A stretch of DNA of 64,000 bases from NCBI GenBank assembly GCA_012845835.1, contig JABAKD010000020.1, positions 4,982,720 through 5,046,719 on the forward strand. Reading direction: 5' to 3'. This document shows, piece after piece, positions 12,252-23,761 of the stretch. This stretch comes from Undaria pinnatifida (Eukaryota; Sar; Phaeophyceae; Laminariales; Alariaceae). Numbering within the stretch: position 1 is the stretch's first letter; the number at the start of each line of letters is the position of its first letter. Below the pieces are notes generated by a model. That model was not told where the DNA came from and ran no database searches. It worked only from the letters and a program-made list of their open reading frames with translations. The translations under genes were made by a program, and so were the position numbers.

Positions 12252-13602
12252 GTGCCAGTGCTCCGATACTATTTCTTTTCCCTACCCGCTCTCGTGAAGC
12301 ACGTTCATACTTTTGAAGGGCGTCCCGCAGGGATTGTAGTCAAGCTCAAATCTGAGCGTTCGATCGTGTTTCCGTTGAACGGGAACCTGAACAGCCTTCA
12401 CGGCTACCGGATCGACTGCATCATTAAGGGAGATGCCTGTACTCGCCCCGGGAAAATTGCCAAACAAGTCAACACAAACGACTACCATCTCGCGGCCGGA
12501 CACTCCCACGAGGCGCTGTTCCGCAAGACCGCGGAGCAGCAAGGGATCGTCCTTGAAGGAAAGCTGCTCGAGTGCAAAGGGTGCTCCATGGCGAAGGGTC
12601 TCCGCCAAGGTATCAAGCAGTCCACACACACTCGAGCAGATAAGAAATTAGTTAGGGCTTTTGTAGATGTGAGTGGGCCTAACGTGGTAAAGTCTCACGA
12701 GGAAATGCGTTGTACTCTCACGGTGCGCGACGGTTTGTCACGGTATACGTGGGTGTACTTTATGCGCCACAAATCGGACGCCGCGGAAACGTTCAAGCAG
12801 TTCCTCTCCGATACACGTGCATTTGGTGTTCCGTCACAGGTGGTGACCGTCCGATTCGATGGGGGCGGTGAATTTTGTTGGGGGAAGTTCGGCGACCTGT
12901 GTAGATCGCGATGCATTAAGCAAGAACTCACCACGGCCGACAGTCCCCAATCCAATGGCGTAGCCGAGCGCGCGCTAGGTTTGATTGAGACGGCCGCAAT
13001 GGCGGGTCGAATCCAAGCTCGTGAGCTTGTTCCCGAAGCGCACTTGCCGGCAACTGAATCGTCGTACTGGGAGTGCGATGCTTTGAACTGCACGGCAACG
13101 TCCGCTAACCCCACAAACAAGTCGCTGTACGAAATGTGCTACGGTACCCCCCCCCCCGGTAGTGCTTCTACCTTTCCTCAAGCCTGGTTACTGCAAGGTG
13201 AAGAGGGAGAACAAGTCTCAGGCAAAAGCACAGCGGTGTTTTTACTTGGGCCCTGCGCCCAACCACCCCCGAGACGCCATACGAGTGCTGACCAAACACC
13301 GTGCGCTGCTTAATACGCGTCATGTGACCTGGCAACGCGTGTCGCCTTCACCACCTGTACCTGCCCAAATGCATGAATTCCTGTCTAAGGAGGAAGGGGG
13401 ATCCGAGGTCGACGACGGGAGCACGTCAGATCGAGGTGGTGGTGGAGTGGCGGACGAGCAGGACGAAGGTCTGGCTCGCCTGATCGACCTCGACGTGACG
13501 TGGGGGTTTGATCTGCACGCGTTCTTGCGGGAGCGCTCACAGGAGACACCGGCTGCCGGCGATGCTGGCGGTCTGCACGCGCGCTTGCAGGAGCGCTCAT
13601 AG
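12252..13602 (+). pseudogene. copia integrase, two frames
   Basis: The frame 12252-13313 covers the pre-integrase region (HSHEALF, then CKGCSMAKG, the HHCC-type zinc site with the first part poorly visible) and the catalytic core. D is in FVDVSGP, D in VRFDGGGEF (more usually SDNGGEF) and E in SNGVAERA. After a run of C at 13148 the frame shifts to 13162-13602, where the C-terminal strand region (KRENKSQAKAQRCFYLGPAP, TRHVTW) is readable. A short direct repeat of about 54 bp (GAGCGCTCA...GAGACACC) follows at 13530-13620. Confidence 0.85.
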
Positions 13603-14029
13603 GAGACACCTGTCGCCGGTGATGCTGGCGACAGAACAGCCGAGAGATGGATTCGTCTCAAGGGAGCGCGGTGGACGTCTCCTCGGTCCCCTCAGGGAGG
13701 GCCGAAACAGTCGAGACGATGGATTCGTCTGAAGGAGGCGCGGTGAACGCTTCCTCGGTCCCGGCAGGGAGGGTCGAACGCGGCTCAGACGCATCAGCAG
13801 CCTCCGGCACCGACCAAGAGAACGGCGACGATCCCCCCGCGGTCCTGTCGGGAAGGGCAGCTCACGAGCTCAGTAGCTACAGTAATGGGCCGGACTCGGG
13901 GTCAGAGTCAACGCCTGCAGGATGAATCTGCTCAACGTCAGCGTGTGATCGAGGACGCGATGACTACGGCAGTACAAAGTGGACGGAGTTTGGGAGTATA
14001 CTGGCGAACACATCCTGGACGACGGAGGA

Positions 14030-15224
14030 CGAAATGGCCATGATGGCTGGAGGACCTGCTGTGGAAGAAAACAAAGAGGTGTCAAACGTGTGCACGCCGA
14101 GTGGTTTTCCAGAAGATGTAGAACCACCCCCGGAATCCGTAGCAGATGTAGAGGGTTCCCAGTACAAAGCGGCGTGGCGCAAGGCCATGAAAACTTAAGG
14201 CTATGAGTTGGACGGACACAAAATGACCGTTACATACGAAGTTGCGACTCCGCCGCAAGGGCGGAAACCTGTACGTGCAAAAAGGGTAATATCGTACCAG
14301 ACTGACAACGATGGTATCATAGCGAAGAAGAAAGCAAGACTTGTGGCTAAGGGCTTTAGCCAGGTGCAAGAATAAGATTATTTTGGAACGTTTGCACCAA
14401 CTCCATCATCAGCGTCGATCAAAATTTTGGCGGCCGTTGCAAACGAGCAAGGTCTGAAGATTTTCCATTTTGACGTAGGACAAGCTTTTGTCCGCGCGAA
14501 ACTCGACGCCGAGATATACATGAAACTACTCGATGGGTGTGGTGACATGTCATGAAAGACTGTTCACCTCAACAGATCACTATATGGTCTAACACGGAGT
14601 GGACGGCAGTTGGCCGGACTACTGGTAGAGACCGTGGTAGAATTCGGCATGGAACAGAGCAGTACTGATCCTTGTGTTTTTCGCATGGTTGTGGATGGCA
14701 AGGCAGAAATGAGTATGGCCGTTCATGTAGATGACATTGTGATTGCAGGATCGGACGAGACATGCAGAGACTTCCACGCCGCATTAAATACTAAGTTTCC
14801 CACAAATAACCTACGCGAGTTAACTTGGTATACTGGTTGTGCTTTCAAACGTAACTGGGAATTGGGCACGTTGGAGAGCACGCAGAAGGCTTTCGTCGAA
14901 AGCATGCTGAATCATCTTGGTGTGAACTCGTCCTCTGACATCCCCGCGACCCCTGGCGTTGAACTAGGTCCAAGAGAGGAGGGCGAATCAAAGGGAGACA
15001 GGCTGTACAGGAAGGCTGTGGGCAGTCTGATGTGGCTGTCGACCATGACGCGGCCAGACATCTCAAACGCGGTTCGTGCTGTGGCGCGCCATTATCACAA
15101 CCCCACAGACAGGCACCGGAAAGCACTTCTGAAGATCATGGCATACCTCCACGGAACAAGGGGTATGGGATTTGACTTTTGTAAGGGGTTCGGGGTTGCA
15201 TCTGACTGCATATGGCGATGCTGA
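14030..15224 (+). pseudogene. copia reverse transcriptase
   Basis: Motifs run in order: WRKAMKT, KARLVAKGFSQVQ, FAPTPSSASIKIL, IFHFDVGQAF (catalytic Asp region), RSLYGLTRSGRQL, DPCVFRM, VHVDDIVIAG (the DD active site) and SLMWLSTMTRPDISNAV. Stops follow KAMKT and SQVQE and fall inside the DGCGDMS stretch, and the last frame ends at 15224. The longest intact piece is 14610-15224, which keeps the VDD catalytic motif. Confidence 0.9.
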
Positions 15225-15732
15225 CTACGCTGATGAGTCCAATGACAAGCGCTCGGTGTCGGGGACGGTAATTACCTTGGGGGGTGCTACCGTCAGTTGA
15301 GCAAGTAGCACGCAGAGGTGCGTTACGTTGTCTACAGCAGAAGAAGAGTATGTAGCCCTGGGTGAAGGGGTGAAGGAGGCTATGTTTACCGGGGCAGTAA
15401 TATCTTTTATTTGTCCAGAGCTAACTGGATCGTGTGTTCGAGTTTTTGAAGATAATCAAGAGGTCATAGCACTAGCTGAGAACCCTCTTAGTTCTGCGCG
15501 GAGCAAGCACATAGATGTGCGGTTCCATTTCGTCCGAGGGCCACTCCGCGCAAAGAAAATTGACATTCAATTCGTAGCTTCGGAAGAGCAGCACGCGGAT
15601 ATTTTGACGAAATCCCTTGCTGCGACCCCTTTTAAATCTCACCGTAAGTTTTTGTTGAACTACCGTTGGGGGATGGGTAAGGGGTGTGAGCATTATTCGA
15701 TTAGTACCATGTTTGAGTCATGTGAGGAATAA
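15225..15732 (+). pseudogene. copia RNase H
   Basis: DADYADESNDKRSVSG and STAEEEYVALGEGVKEA carry the copia RNase H signature, followed by FEDNQEVIALAENP and RSKHIDVRFHFVR. Between them a TGA stands where intact elements have Trp in the VSW motif. The final Asp-containing ADILTKSL and the end of the polyprotein are intact to 15732. Confidence 0.85.
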
Positions 15733-15980
15733 CTTGTCAGGCCGTCACCCAACGCTGCTTTGAGGGGCATGGGTGAGTAGGGCGCTGCTTGGCCTTTTAG
15801 TTTTTGGCCATGGTCATCGTTTGAATGCGGCTATTGTTACAATTACGATAGTCTGGATGATGTGAGACATACAGAGGGTTTTGACCTGGTGGCCGGGTTT
15901 CCTCCTGCGGGACTGTCGTTAGCTATTCTTCGGTCCTGGCTTGTGGTTTTGGATGCCCGCTCGGTCTCGTCACTGCTGTG

Positions 15981-15995
15981 AAGAGCCAGGGAGGA
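15981..15995 (+). other. Polypurine tract before 3' LTR
   Basis: AAGAGCCAGGGAGGA immediately precedes the TGTTAG start of the 3' LTR, the expected site for plus-strand priming. Confidence 0.6.
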
Positions 15996-16211
15996 TGTTA
16001 GTTTGGATCGTCACAGCACGACGGTTACAAGTGTTGCAGAGGGTTGCGTATACATTCGTAGGTGTTTTTATGCAATTTCTCTCATGAGAGGAGAGCGCCA
16101 GCACTCCGCTCTCCGATCCTTCTCTCCTCTCTGTCCTCAAATACAACGAAGACAAAGAAACTCGTCAAACCGCGAGGCGGTCAGGGCATCCAGGCTTGGA
16201 CTCTAGGAACA
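15996..16211 (+). repeat. 3' LTR
   Basis: Begins TGTTAGTTTGGATCG and ends TAGGAACA. It is the direct counterpart of 10116-10336. Confidence 0.85.
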
Positions 16212-16318
16212 TAGGCGTACACATGTTGGTACAGCTGTCGCCAGGGACTCGCGCAGCACGATATTTGTATCTGTTGTCAACTTGTCTGCGTCGGTGGACG
16301 ATGGACAATTGCTATACA

Positions 16319-16450
16319 AACTCAGCAGCAGCCAGCAGCAGCCAGCGGGCAGCAGGCAGCAGTAGACTACATAAAACAGAGAGCAGGCAGCAGCAGGGAA
16401 CATCATGCTGCAAATCCAGCATTAGCCAGCAGCAGTCAGCAGGGAAAGTA
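16319..16450. repeat. CAG-rich island 1
   Basis: Irregular CAGCAGCCAGCAGCAG-type sequence with AGCAGGCAGCAG and CATTAGCCAGCAGCAG blocks. Flanking sequence (CTTGTCTGCGTCGGTGGA) matches the island at 23762, so it is one copy of a dispersed intronic element. Confidence 0.7.
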
Positions 16451-16699
16451 ACAATAATAGATTTGCCGGTAGATGAAATAACGGCATCTGCCGGTGCTTA
16501 AGATGGAAATTGGAAGCCTCGTGGCTTGAACGGCAACGCACGGTTAGCAGATGGAGAACATTTGGAACCCCGCCCGGGCGTGCTTGTTTCTAATGCGCAC
16601 ATCTACGGGCTACAATGCTACGTAAAAAATTCAACACCAGATACACGAGGCATGCCTCTGAATCAATCGCCCGGCTCGTCAAGGCTGGGCAACACTTAC

Positions 16700-16774
16700 C
16701 CGAAGTTGCCGTCGGTGTCGGTGTTGGGTCCTGGGCGGCAGGATCTTGCGTAGGGCTTGCCGCCGTACTCGGAA
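16700..16774 (-). CDS. Pro/Thr exon P16.7
   Basis: Acceptor ACTGCAG, donor GTAAGT (plus ACTTAC at 16694-16699). Phase 1 at both ends, 25 codons, reading VPSTAASPTQDP then AAQDPTPTPTATSG. It is the last small exon before the large repeat exon. Its intron would hold the copia element. It is paralogous to the copy at 22165. Confidence 0.55.
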
Positions 16775-17310
16775 CTGCAGTGATTGTGGTTGGGGTGGAA
16801 AGGATATAACCGCGAAACGTCATTGTCGGAACGTCGACAGCGGCGTCGTTATCGGGGCTTTCATGGATCGATTTCAGTGTATGATGCGAGAACATGATTC
16901 AAGTCTCGATTGACACTTGTTCAACGGAGGCGAGTAAGGTTGTGAAGACTGGGGTGATATTTTCAAGTTTGTGGGCACTACGTGCATCCAAAGAGATCTA
17001 GTGTCTAGAATATAGCTCGATAGTCGGCAAATAGGGACTGTTGGGATTGTTTGTGGTATTTCCAAGTTGTCGGATGCGTGCATCCGAAGGGATCCAGTGT
17101 CCAGGGCACAGCTCGATTGTCGGGCAGCAGAAATAAAAGTCATGAACGCACCCGTGCTTTCTTCTACCAAAACATACGAACACTAAAATGATACAAGGTC
17201 GGCATCTCTATCAAGCACGTGGTTTCCGATATTGTGGTGAGCAAAACGAGGTATGCAAGATCAGCATCTCTATCAAGCACGTGGTTCCCCAAGACTCGGA
17301 TGGCACTTAC

Positions 17311-17394
17311 CCGAGGTTGCAGACGGTGTCGGTGTCGGATTTTGCGTGTAAGCCCCTTGCGTGGGGCTCGGCGTCGTGCTTGGGACGACGGTGG
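17311..17394 (-). pseudogene. Pro/Thr exon copy P17.3, acceptor lost
   Basis: The donor GTAAGT (17305-17310) and 28 frame-compatible codons (VVPSTTPSPTQG-like) remain. The expected CAG acceptor is CGG, while the sister copy at 22738 has CAG at the same place. Probably skipped in splicing, or spliced at an unseen site. Confidence 0.5.
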
Positions 17395-18050
17395 CCGCCG
17401 ATATCGTTGAATTGGGAAACAAAACGAGCATTTATTGCCGGGACGTTGGCGACGATGCCATCGTCGGGGTTCCAGTACTAGGCATATGGTCCGAGAATGA
17501 AGCCGGTATCGAGTAACGCTGGTGCATCAGAAATAATGGCTCTTAGCGTCATTCGTAGTCAATGAGATTCGCCTTTACTGTAGGCGAGGGGGACATACTA
17601 CGTACCAGGTGCACAGGCAAACAAACAACCTCCAAATTTCGAATGGCACGTAATGCGCCCCATGTACTGCGTATAACTCTTCTAGCCCTCAGTGGTGGCG
17701 TGTCTCGTGCAATGTAGGTTGTGGTACGACGTGCATCTCTTCATATTAAAGTGGCTCTCGAACAATTGGATCAATAGTTCGCGCCCAAAGAAGCTAGGTA
17801 GTGCCTGAGGTGGAGATTCGCCTGCTTCTGGCATTAAATATACGTATATACGGATTAGAACACCTAGGGATTTAGGTCGGCCCCTCTGCCCCTATGGCGA
17901 ACGGGCCAATTTCGGGAAGTACGGGTTGTCATGCAGTACATGCCACATAAAGTTGTTGGCGTTAGGCTTATCGTAGGCACAAGGGGGAACATTGTGTGAG
18001 TGCCGGAGGCGAAGGTTTTCAACGGTAGTTGATCTGCGCGTCTTGCGAGC

Positions 18051-18215
18051 ATCAGCACCAGGCAACAACAGCAGCCAGGCAGCAGCAGACAGCAGCAGAC
18101 ATACCGAGAGCAGACAGCAGCGTGCAGCAACAGGCTGCAAAGCCAGGGTTTGCCGGCGCAGCAAGCAGGGGTAATATCCGACAACAAGCAGAAGCAGCAA
18201 CAGCAGCAGCAGCGG
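18051..18215. repeat. CAG-rich island 2
   Basis: CAACAACAGCAGCCAGGCAGCAGC-type sequence, broken by short spacers, with flanks (CATTGTGTGAGTGCCGGAGG) that match 23555-23580. Confidence 0.7.
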
Positions 18216-18291
18216 ACTATGACGGTGTGTACAAGATGGAACAGACGAGTTACCGCCGTAGTAGATACTCCAAGAGTTGGGCAACACTGAC

Positions 18292-18369
18292 CTGAAGTAA
18301 CAGCTGGTGTAGGGTTGAGGGTGGAAGGCGATGGCCTGGGGCTTGCCGTTGTACTCGAAGGGTCGATAG
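18292..18369 (-). CDS. Pro/Thr exon P18.3
   Basis: Acceptor ACGGCAG, donor GTCAGT. 26 codons, phase 1/1, reading AIDPSSTTASPRPSP then STLNPTPAVTSG. It directly follows the second Cys-rich exon. Its first half (DPSSTT) is closest to the copy at 33401, which follows the first Cys-rich exon by one step. Confidence 0.55.
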
Positions 18370-18539
18370 CTGCCGTAAGCGGTGAATCACGCAACACGAT
18401 AAGCAATCGTAGTCGGCTGCCAACTTCGGCGATGCCGTCGGGGCGTGCCCCACTCACAATGGGTGAATTATTGAACTAGAACCCCTTCAGTGTGCAACAA
18501 CATGCGTTGGAGACCTCTAACACCCCCTCCGCCTTATTC

Positions 18540-18940
18540 CTGGTGTTCCCCCCCTCGTACAATGACCTAAGTGTTTTGTTTGAGGCAACACCGAAGGTTC
18601 CTTGGAGTCATCCCACGCTAGCGGTGCAGCTGAAGTTCCTGAGCTCCTGACATGTCATCATGATGAGGAGCTCAACACCTAACCCGAAAGTTGGCTTCGA
18701 ATACATCAGTTCGCGCTAACCCGACAAAAATATCTAAGCGCTAATAAGGGTGATAGTCCTATAGCGGAAACTATTCGTGAAGCTATCATTATAACCGACA
18801 GTTCCGCGCTTGAGGAGCTCAACCAGTGAAAAGGTCAGAAAAAAAGCGCTTGGGAGAAAAATTGCTAACCCCTATCGTGGGATGACTTTCTGGTGCAGAA
18901 ATCTTCACAACCATCTTGTGCTGAATCGCTTGGGTCGTCG
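18540..18940. repeat. Dispersed intronic repeat, copy 1 (pair with 25230-25570)
   Basis: Shares diverged blocks with 25230-25570: GTCATCCCACGCTAGCGGTG against GTCGTCCCACGGTAGGGATG, a GAGGAGCTCAACAC/GAGGGGCTCAATCT block, and CTAACCCCTATCGTGGGAT against CAACCCCTGCCGTGGATC. Both lie in introns. Confidence 0.55.
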
Positions 18941-19369
18941 TCAACTTGAACGACGGCCAGAAAAGGAATCAATCCCATAATTGTATCCAGTTCCGTACAA
19001 CTTATTTGTTGTACTCTCTTGACAGAATGGCCCGTTCAATCGGCGGTAAAGACTTGCCGGCAGTCAGGCGCCCAAGAGGCATCCGCGCGAACCTGAGTGG
19101 CAATGATAACTTGCCGTTGTGGCAATACGTCGACGGAGTACGCCGCGAAGTGTCTTTCAGTATCCCCGGGACCGGCAAGGCCTGTAATGATTTCGCTGGA
19201 TTCAGTGTCTAGACGTTGGTCAATATTGTTATTCCGCATCCCGTTCCTGACATTGTACATCTTGTACCTGGTGTGTGTTCGGCGGAGCATAATAACCATT
19301 CTAGGCATATCAATCGCGCTGTTTGGAGCAAACAGCAAGATAATCCACCCTTTCTCCAGCCGCACTCAC

Positions 19370-19573
19370 TTTGACAGCACTTTTCGTCGCTGCATAGATT
19401 GTCGACCAATTCCAACCTGCGACCTCTGGAAAAGACCGTGAAGTCGTCGTCGAAATAATCGTTGTCCGTGTCCCACGTTAGGCAGTTACCAGCACCAGGG
19501 TTAGCCGCCGAACCAGACCCGCACGCCCATTCTTCACATTTAATACAGTCGGGGTTGTCCAGCGTACATGCCG
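19370..19573 (-). CDS. Cys-rich module exon 2
   Basis: 68 codons between the acceptor TTGGCAG and the donor GTGAGT (plus ACTCAC at 19364-19369), phase 1 at both ends. It has eight Cys in the pattern C-x6-C-x2-C-x4-C-x12-C-x29-C-x4-C-C. Fragments are ACTLDNPDCIKCEEWAC, NPGAGNCLTWDTDND and LVDNLCSDEKCCQ. The spacing matches the exon at 36398 except for the x29/x33 loop, which in both copies holds an acidic/Ser stretch. I do not recognise the family; a disulfide-stabilised secreted domain is likely. Just upstream the unspliced frame reads IVWLSLLRAFVLAAA, resembling a signal-peptide core, but no in-frame ATG precedes it. This exon could therefore begin a second tandem gene. Confidence 0.6.
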
Positions 19574-20090
19574 CTGCCAATACGAACGCGCGGAGAAGAG
19601 AAAGCCAAACAATGTGGGCGGAGCTATTCAGGTTGACGTGGCCTGCAACTCACGTTGCGTGGAGCAAAAACGGATAGATCACTCTTCCAGGAAGCCGTCA
19701 CAGCGGCCAGCCGACGGAGGCAAACCCGACATGAGGTGATGCCCTTGCACAAAGGTACAACTATATACAGTTTGGCTTCAGGTCATTGTTGCTTGCGTGT
19801 TTAGCACTTTAACGTACTCCCAGACTGCAAAGCTGCATGGAGCTGCATCTTGATTCGCGAATGTGAGTTTTGCATATACCTCTAAATTGAACCGTCTACG
19901 AAAGTCAATGGTTCCGCCAGCAGCGTCGCCGTGGTATCGTTTTGGTTGTGCAGAATTGTTTCGCCTGCCGACGTTAAAAGAAAGTTGAATGTTACAGCAG
20001 AGCAGTGATCCTCTCTTCGTTGTCCGCGTCCTGGAGGTGATGAGCAGATAAAATCACCTTTCTGCGCACCTGATTACCTTTTATATATAG

Positions 20091-20204
20091 CACTACCCGC
20101 CAACACAGCGTTCAGGCGTTCCCATTCGGATTGGAAACCACTTTTAAAAATAACACCACCCACCAACACAGCCTTCAGGCCTTCCCAATCAGATTGGAAA
20201 CCAG
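20091..20204. repeat. Two-copy tandem repeat, 63-bp period
   Basis: CACTACCCGCCAACACAGCG starting at 20091 recurs as CACCACCCACCAACACAGCC at 20154, each ending in GATTGGAAACCA. Confidence 0.8.
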
Positions 20205-20570
20205 GATCAGATACCCAATGCATGTACGCGATTCTCGTCATACATAGCGGTCGCGTGTTCAATTGGCATTCAACAAAGGCTGACACTAGTTCTCCGTGTT
20301 GATAGCAGCAATTGTGTACATTCTTTCTCTGAGTCCGGACGTCCGCGTGAAAACAATACCTGTTTTTATCTTGGGGTCCTCACACCACATTCGCGCCGAT
20401 TTTTTTTTTTATCTACGTGAAAACCGAGTAAATTGTCAATGTGTCTTGAGCCGAATACCGTAGCTCTGGCACAGAACGAGAACAACCACGGGCTACGACG
20501 ATACGCAGGGATACAGCATTTGAATTTGCACCAATCGCTTGGTGATCCAAGAATAGGGGGGAATACAAAC

Positions 20571-20654
20571 CCGAAGTTGCAGACGGTGTCGGTGTCGGAT
20601 CCTGAGTGGCAGGCCATTGCGTTGGGCTTGGCGACGTACTTGGAGCACCAGTGT
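20571..20654 (-). CDS. Pro/Thr exon P20.6
   Basis: Acceptor ACGGCAG, donor GTTTGT (weaker than its relatives). 28 codons, phase 1/1, reading DTGAPSTSPSPTQWP then ATQDPTPTPSATSG. It is the last Pro/Thr exon before the second Cys-rich exon; joined to it the junction codon is GCG (Ala). Confidence 0.55.
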
Positions 20655-21220
20655 CTGCCGTTTTTGTTTTATTGGGGGCCGAAGATAATTTTATCCTTTT
20701 CAGAATGCGGAAGTCGATGTTGCCGTCGGTGTGGGACCCGATATTACGACTATCTTCCACCGACACGAAAACAGGAACGACAATTGGTTATGGTTCTATT
20801 CTTCTTTATGATCAATATTCCTTAGCTGCAGTGCAGGCGAGGGGCATATATCCGGCCGGGTTTTGCGTATCTGCTGTATATAGTCTGTCAACGATGATAT
20901 ATAATTCTGTCCCGTTGCTCCTAGACGGTTACGAACAAGGCTTTCAAACTGCTTGCTCATATACGTACTTACGGTGTTGTTTCACGGCTCATGGGTTCGG
21001 CTTCGTTCGGAATGCAAAACAGGGGATGTGGGGATGACAGACGATATGCACAACATACACTGTAGTCCCCGAATACCCATGCCACTTTCGTAACGCTAAC
21101 CCAGATATCGGAAGCCGGCCCCTCCTCCACCCTCCCCACTACGGTACGTATGTCGTGCCTTCATTTTTATGGCGAGAATATCTCAGATTTTTCTCCCCTC
21201 GTCGACTCGCGATATAATAT

Positions 21221-21290
21221 TATAAAAAATGAAAATACACTCCAGCTGTGAGATCGAAGATTTCGTCGAAACTCATCTTTATATATATGT
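21221..21290 (+). repeat. Dispersed family A, short copy
   Basis: Holds CTCCAGCTGTGAGATCGAAG and CGTCGAAACTCATCTTT, the family's terminal block, then diverges. Confidence 0.75.
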
Positions 21291-21359
21291 TGTACCTACC
21301 CACGCTGCCATTTGGGCGCTCTCAGCAGCAGTTGATCCTTTCTCTCGGCATTTTTGCAA

Positions 21360-21475
21360 ATAAAACCAAAATCTCACCACGGTGAGAATCGAACTCAAGG
21401 ACCAACGCTAGTAGTAGTATTCGACGGTAACCGTTAGACCACCGGGGCGACCGGCTTGCTTAAAGTATGATTGGC
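21360..21475 (-). repeat. tRNA-like SINE head
   Basis: On the minus strand, GCCCCGGTGGTCTAACGG resembles a pol III A box and GAGTTCGATTCTCACC a B box with T-arm pairing. CCCCGGT can pair with ACCGTGG with one mismatch. The anticodon arm does not fold well, so this is a tRNA-derived repeat rather than a tRNA gene. It shares ACCGGGGCGACCG with the SINE at 45.6 kb. Confidence 0.5.
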
Positions 21476-22164
21476 TTAGGACAACCGCATAGAAGTGGGG
21501 GTTGGTCGGGCTGCGCGAACGAATGTCTTCGAAGTCATATTTCGGGTGAGATATTCACCTCCTCTTCATGGTAGGACCTTCTACCAAAGTGTAGATCTAT
21601 GTATGCTGTGAATTGTTCTCCTCAAGGCTTGGCAGGGTCCTATCACGTCGTCTGTTCTAAGAATTGTGCCTGCACCTGGCATGGTTGAATACCTGGATTC
21701 AGCTCTTGTGTCTTGCGTACCCCGGTGGTGTCGTGCAGTGTCAGCATCGCTCGTGAAAGCGCAGGGTTATGTAACATGCGTAGGATACTGCAGACCATAG
21801 TTCCGCGTTATAGAGATGTTCCACATTATTGAAATACGGTCCGCTTAGACACTTAATTTTGGTAATCTGTCGCATAGGTTAATAATGCGGCTTGCGTCGT
21901 CACGGTTCTCCTGCACAGCAGGGTCACGCCTGTTTGAGCTACGTAACGCGTAAGCTGCCGGTGCCTAAGATGGAAATTCGAAGCCTCGTGGTTTGAACGG
22001 CACCGCACCGTAGTCAGATGGAAAAAATTTGGAACCCCACCCGCGCCTGCTTGTGATTCATGTTAACTAATACGGGCTGTCATGGTTCGTATAAAATGCA
22101 ATACCAGGTACACGATGTGCATCTGCGTCAATCGCTTGGCTCGTCAAGGCTGGGCAGCACTTTC

Positions 22165-22239
22165 CCGAAGGTGCCGTCGGTGTCGGGGTTGGGATTTGGG
22201 CGGCAGGTCCTTGCGTAGGGTTTGCTGTCGTACGCGGAA
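22165..22239 (-). pseudogene. Pro/Thr exon copy P22.2, donor lost
   Basis: Same length and frame as its paralogue at 16700 (25 codons, VPRTTANPTQGP then IPTPTPTAPSG) with a CCGCAG acceptor. The donor reads GAAAGT instead of GTAAGT, a GT-to-GA loss. Confidence 0.5.
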
Positions 22240-22737
22240 CTGCGGTGGCTGTTGGTTGCGGTGAATAGGGTACAAGCGCGAAACATCATTGTCGGAACGC
22301 CGACCGCGGCATCGTCGTCGTGGCGTCCATCAATCGATTCAAGTGTATAACGCGAGAAAACGACTCAAGTCGATTGACACTTTGTGCAACTGAGGCGAGT
22401 ATGGGTTGTGCGGATTGTGATGGTAAATTCAATTTGTGGGCACTACGTGCATCCGAAGAGATCTAGTGTCTAGGACACAGCTCGATAGTCAGAGAGAAAG
22501 GATTGCTAGGGTTGTGTGTGGCATTTCCAATTTGCCGAATATGTGCATCCGGAGAGATGCAGCGTTAAGGGCACAGCTCGATAGTCGGACAGCAGGAAAA
22601 TATATCATGAACGCACCCGTGCCTTCTTGTGCCAAAACATACGAACCTTAAAATGATATTATGGTGAGCAAAGAGAGATATACCAGATCTACCTCTCCAT
22701 TCAGCACGCGGTGCCCCAAGACTCGGGTGGCACTTAC

Positions 22738-22821
22738 CCGAGGTTGTAGACGGTGTCGGTGTCGCGTCTTGCGTGAAAGGCCCTTGCTTGGGGCTCGGCG
22801 TCGTGCTTGGAATGACGGTTG
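22738..22821 (-). CDS. Pro/Thr exon P22.7
   Basis: Acceptor TCGGCAG after a TTCGTTTGTTTCCC pyrimidine tract, donor GTAAGT. 28 codons, phase 1/1, reading ATVIPSTTPSPKQGP then FTQDATPTPSTTSG. It is the clearest model for the exon boundaries of the whole series. Confidence 0.6.
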
Positions 22822-23761
22822 CTGCCGATATCATTGGATTGGGAAACAAACGAATACTCATTTGTCGGAACGTCGACGACGACGCCATCGTCGGAGTTTT
22901 CGTCCTTCGCCTTCCAGTACTAGGCATATAGTCCGAGAATGATATCAGTTTCGACCTACACCGGTACAACACAAACCGGTGATACTGGCTTGTATCGTGT
23001 TGCGTAGTCAACGAGGTTCACCGTTAGTACAGGCGAGGGGGACAGGTCCGGCTGAGGTTTGGCGGGCTATCATGCCGTAGATTCAGCTTGCTATATTTAT
23101 GCAACGCTACTCCGAGGGGAAGGCAACATTCTTTTATCGTTGGTTTCTCGTCTCTGCCAAAGTTGTTCATGACTCATGGTTGCTTTGGGGTCGAACGCAA
23201 GACTAAGGGGCTGACAGAGACGATGTTAGCCATAGCTCTGATAATCTCGATATACTTGCAATGTCCGTAACGCCACGCGAAGCGTCAGAGCATTCCACAT
23301 GCTTAGAAGTAGTTCATTCCAGGTGCAAAGACAAATTGACACCCACTAAATGTCTACTGGCACGTAGCGCTCTCCCGACTCTACGTCTATCAGTACTAGT
23401 CTGGCATTAGAAACAAACACCTACGGGTTAGAACTCGTAGGGGTTTGGGTCGGTCCGTATGTCTCAATGGCGGAGGGGGCACATTTGGGAACTACGGGTT
23501 CTCGTGCAGTGCATGCCATATACGTAGTTGACGATAGTCCAGTCATAGTACAAGGGGCAACATTGTGTGAGTCCCGGAGGTAAAACGTTCAAACGGCAAC
23601 TGATATGTGAGTCTCGTGGGCCGTCGGAAGATAGATATCGTCGACAACATATAAGATACTACTGTAGTATAGACTTCGCTAGGAACTCACGCAGCAGGAT
23701 AATTCTAGCTGCTACCAGCTTGTCTGCGTTGGTGGATGGTAGACGGTCGTCATACGAAACT

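Larger units (their letters stand above)
10116..16211 (+). mobile_element. Degenerate Ty1/copia LTR retrotransposon
   Basis: Two direct LTRs flank gag, zinc knuckle, protease, integrase, reverse transcriptase and RNase H in that order. Integrase before RT defines Ty1/copia. The coding region is split by several frameshifts and by in-frame stops, including one that replaces the conserved Trp region of RNase H, so the copy cannot be autonomous. It lies opposite in strand to the Pro/Thr gene, inside the presumed intron between the exon at 16700 and the repeat exon at 6820. The five bases outside the LTRs do not match, so no target duplication is visible. Confidence 0.9.
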
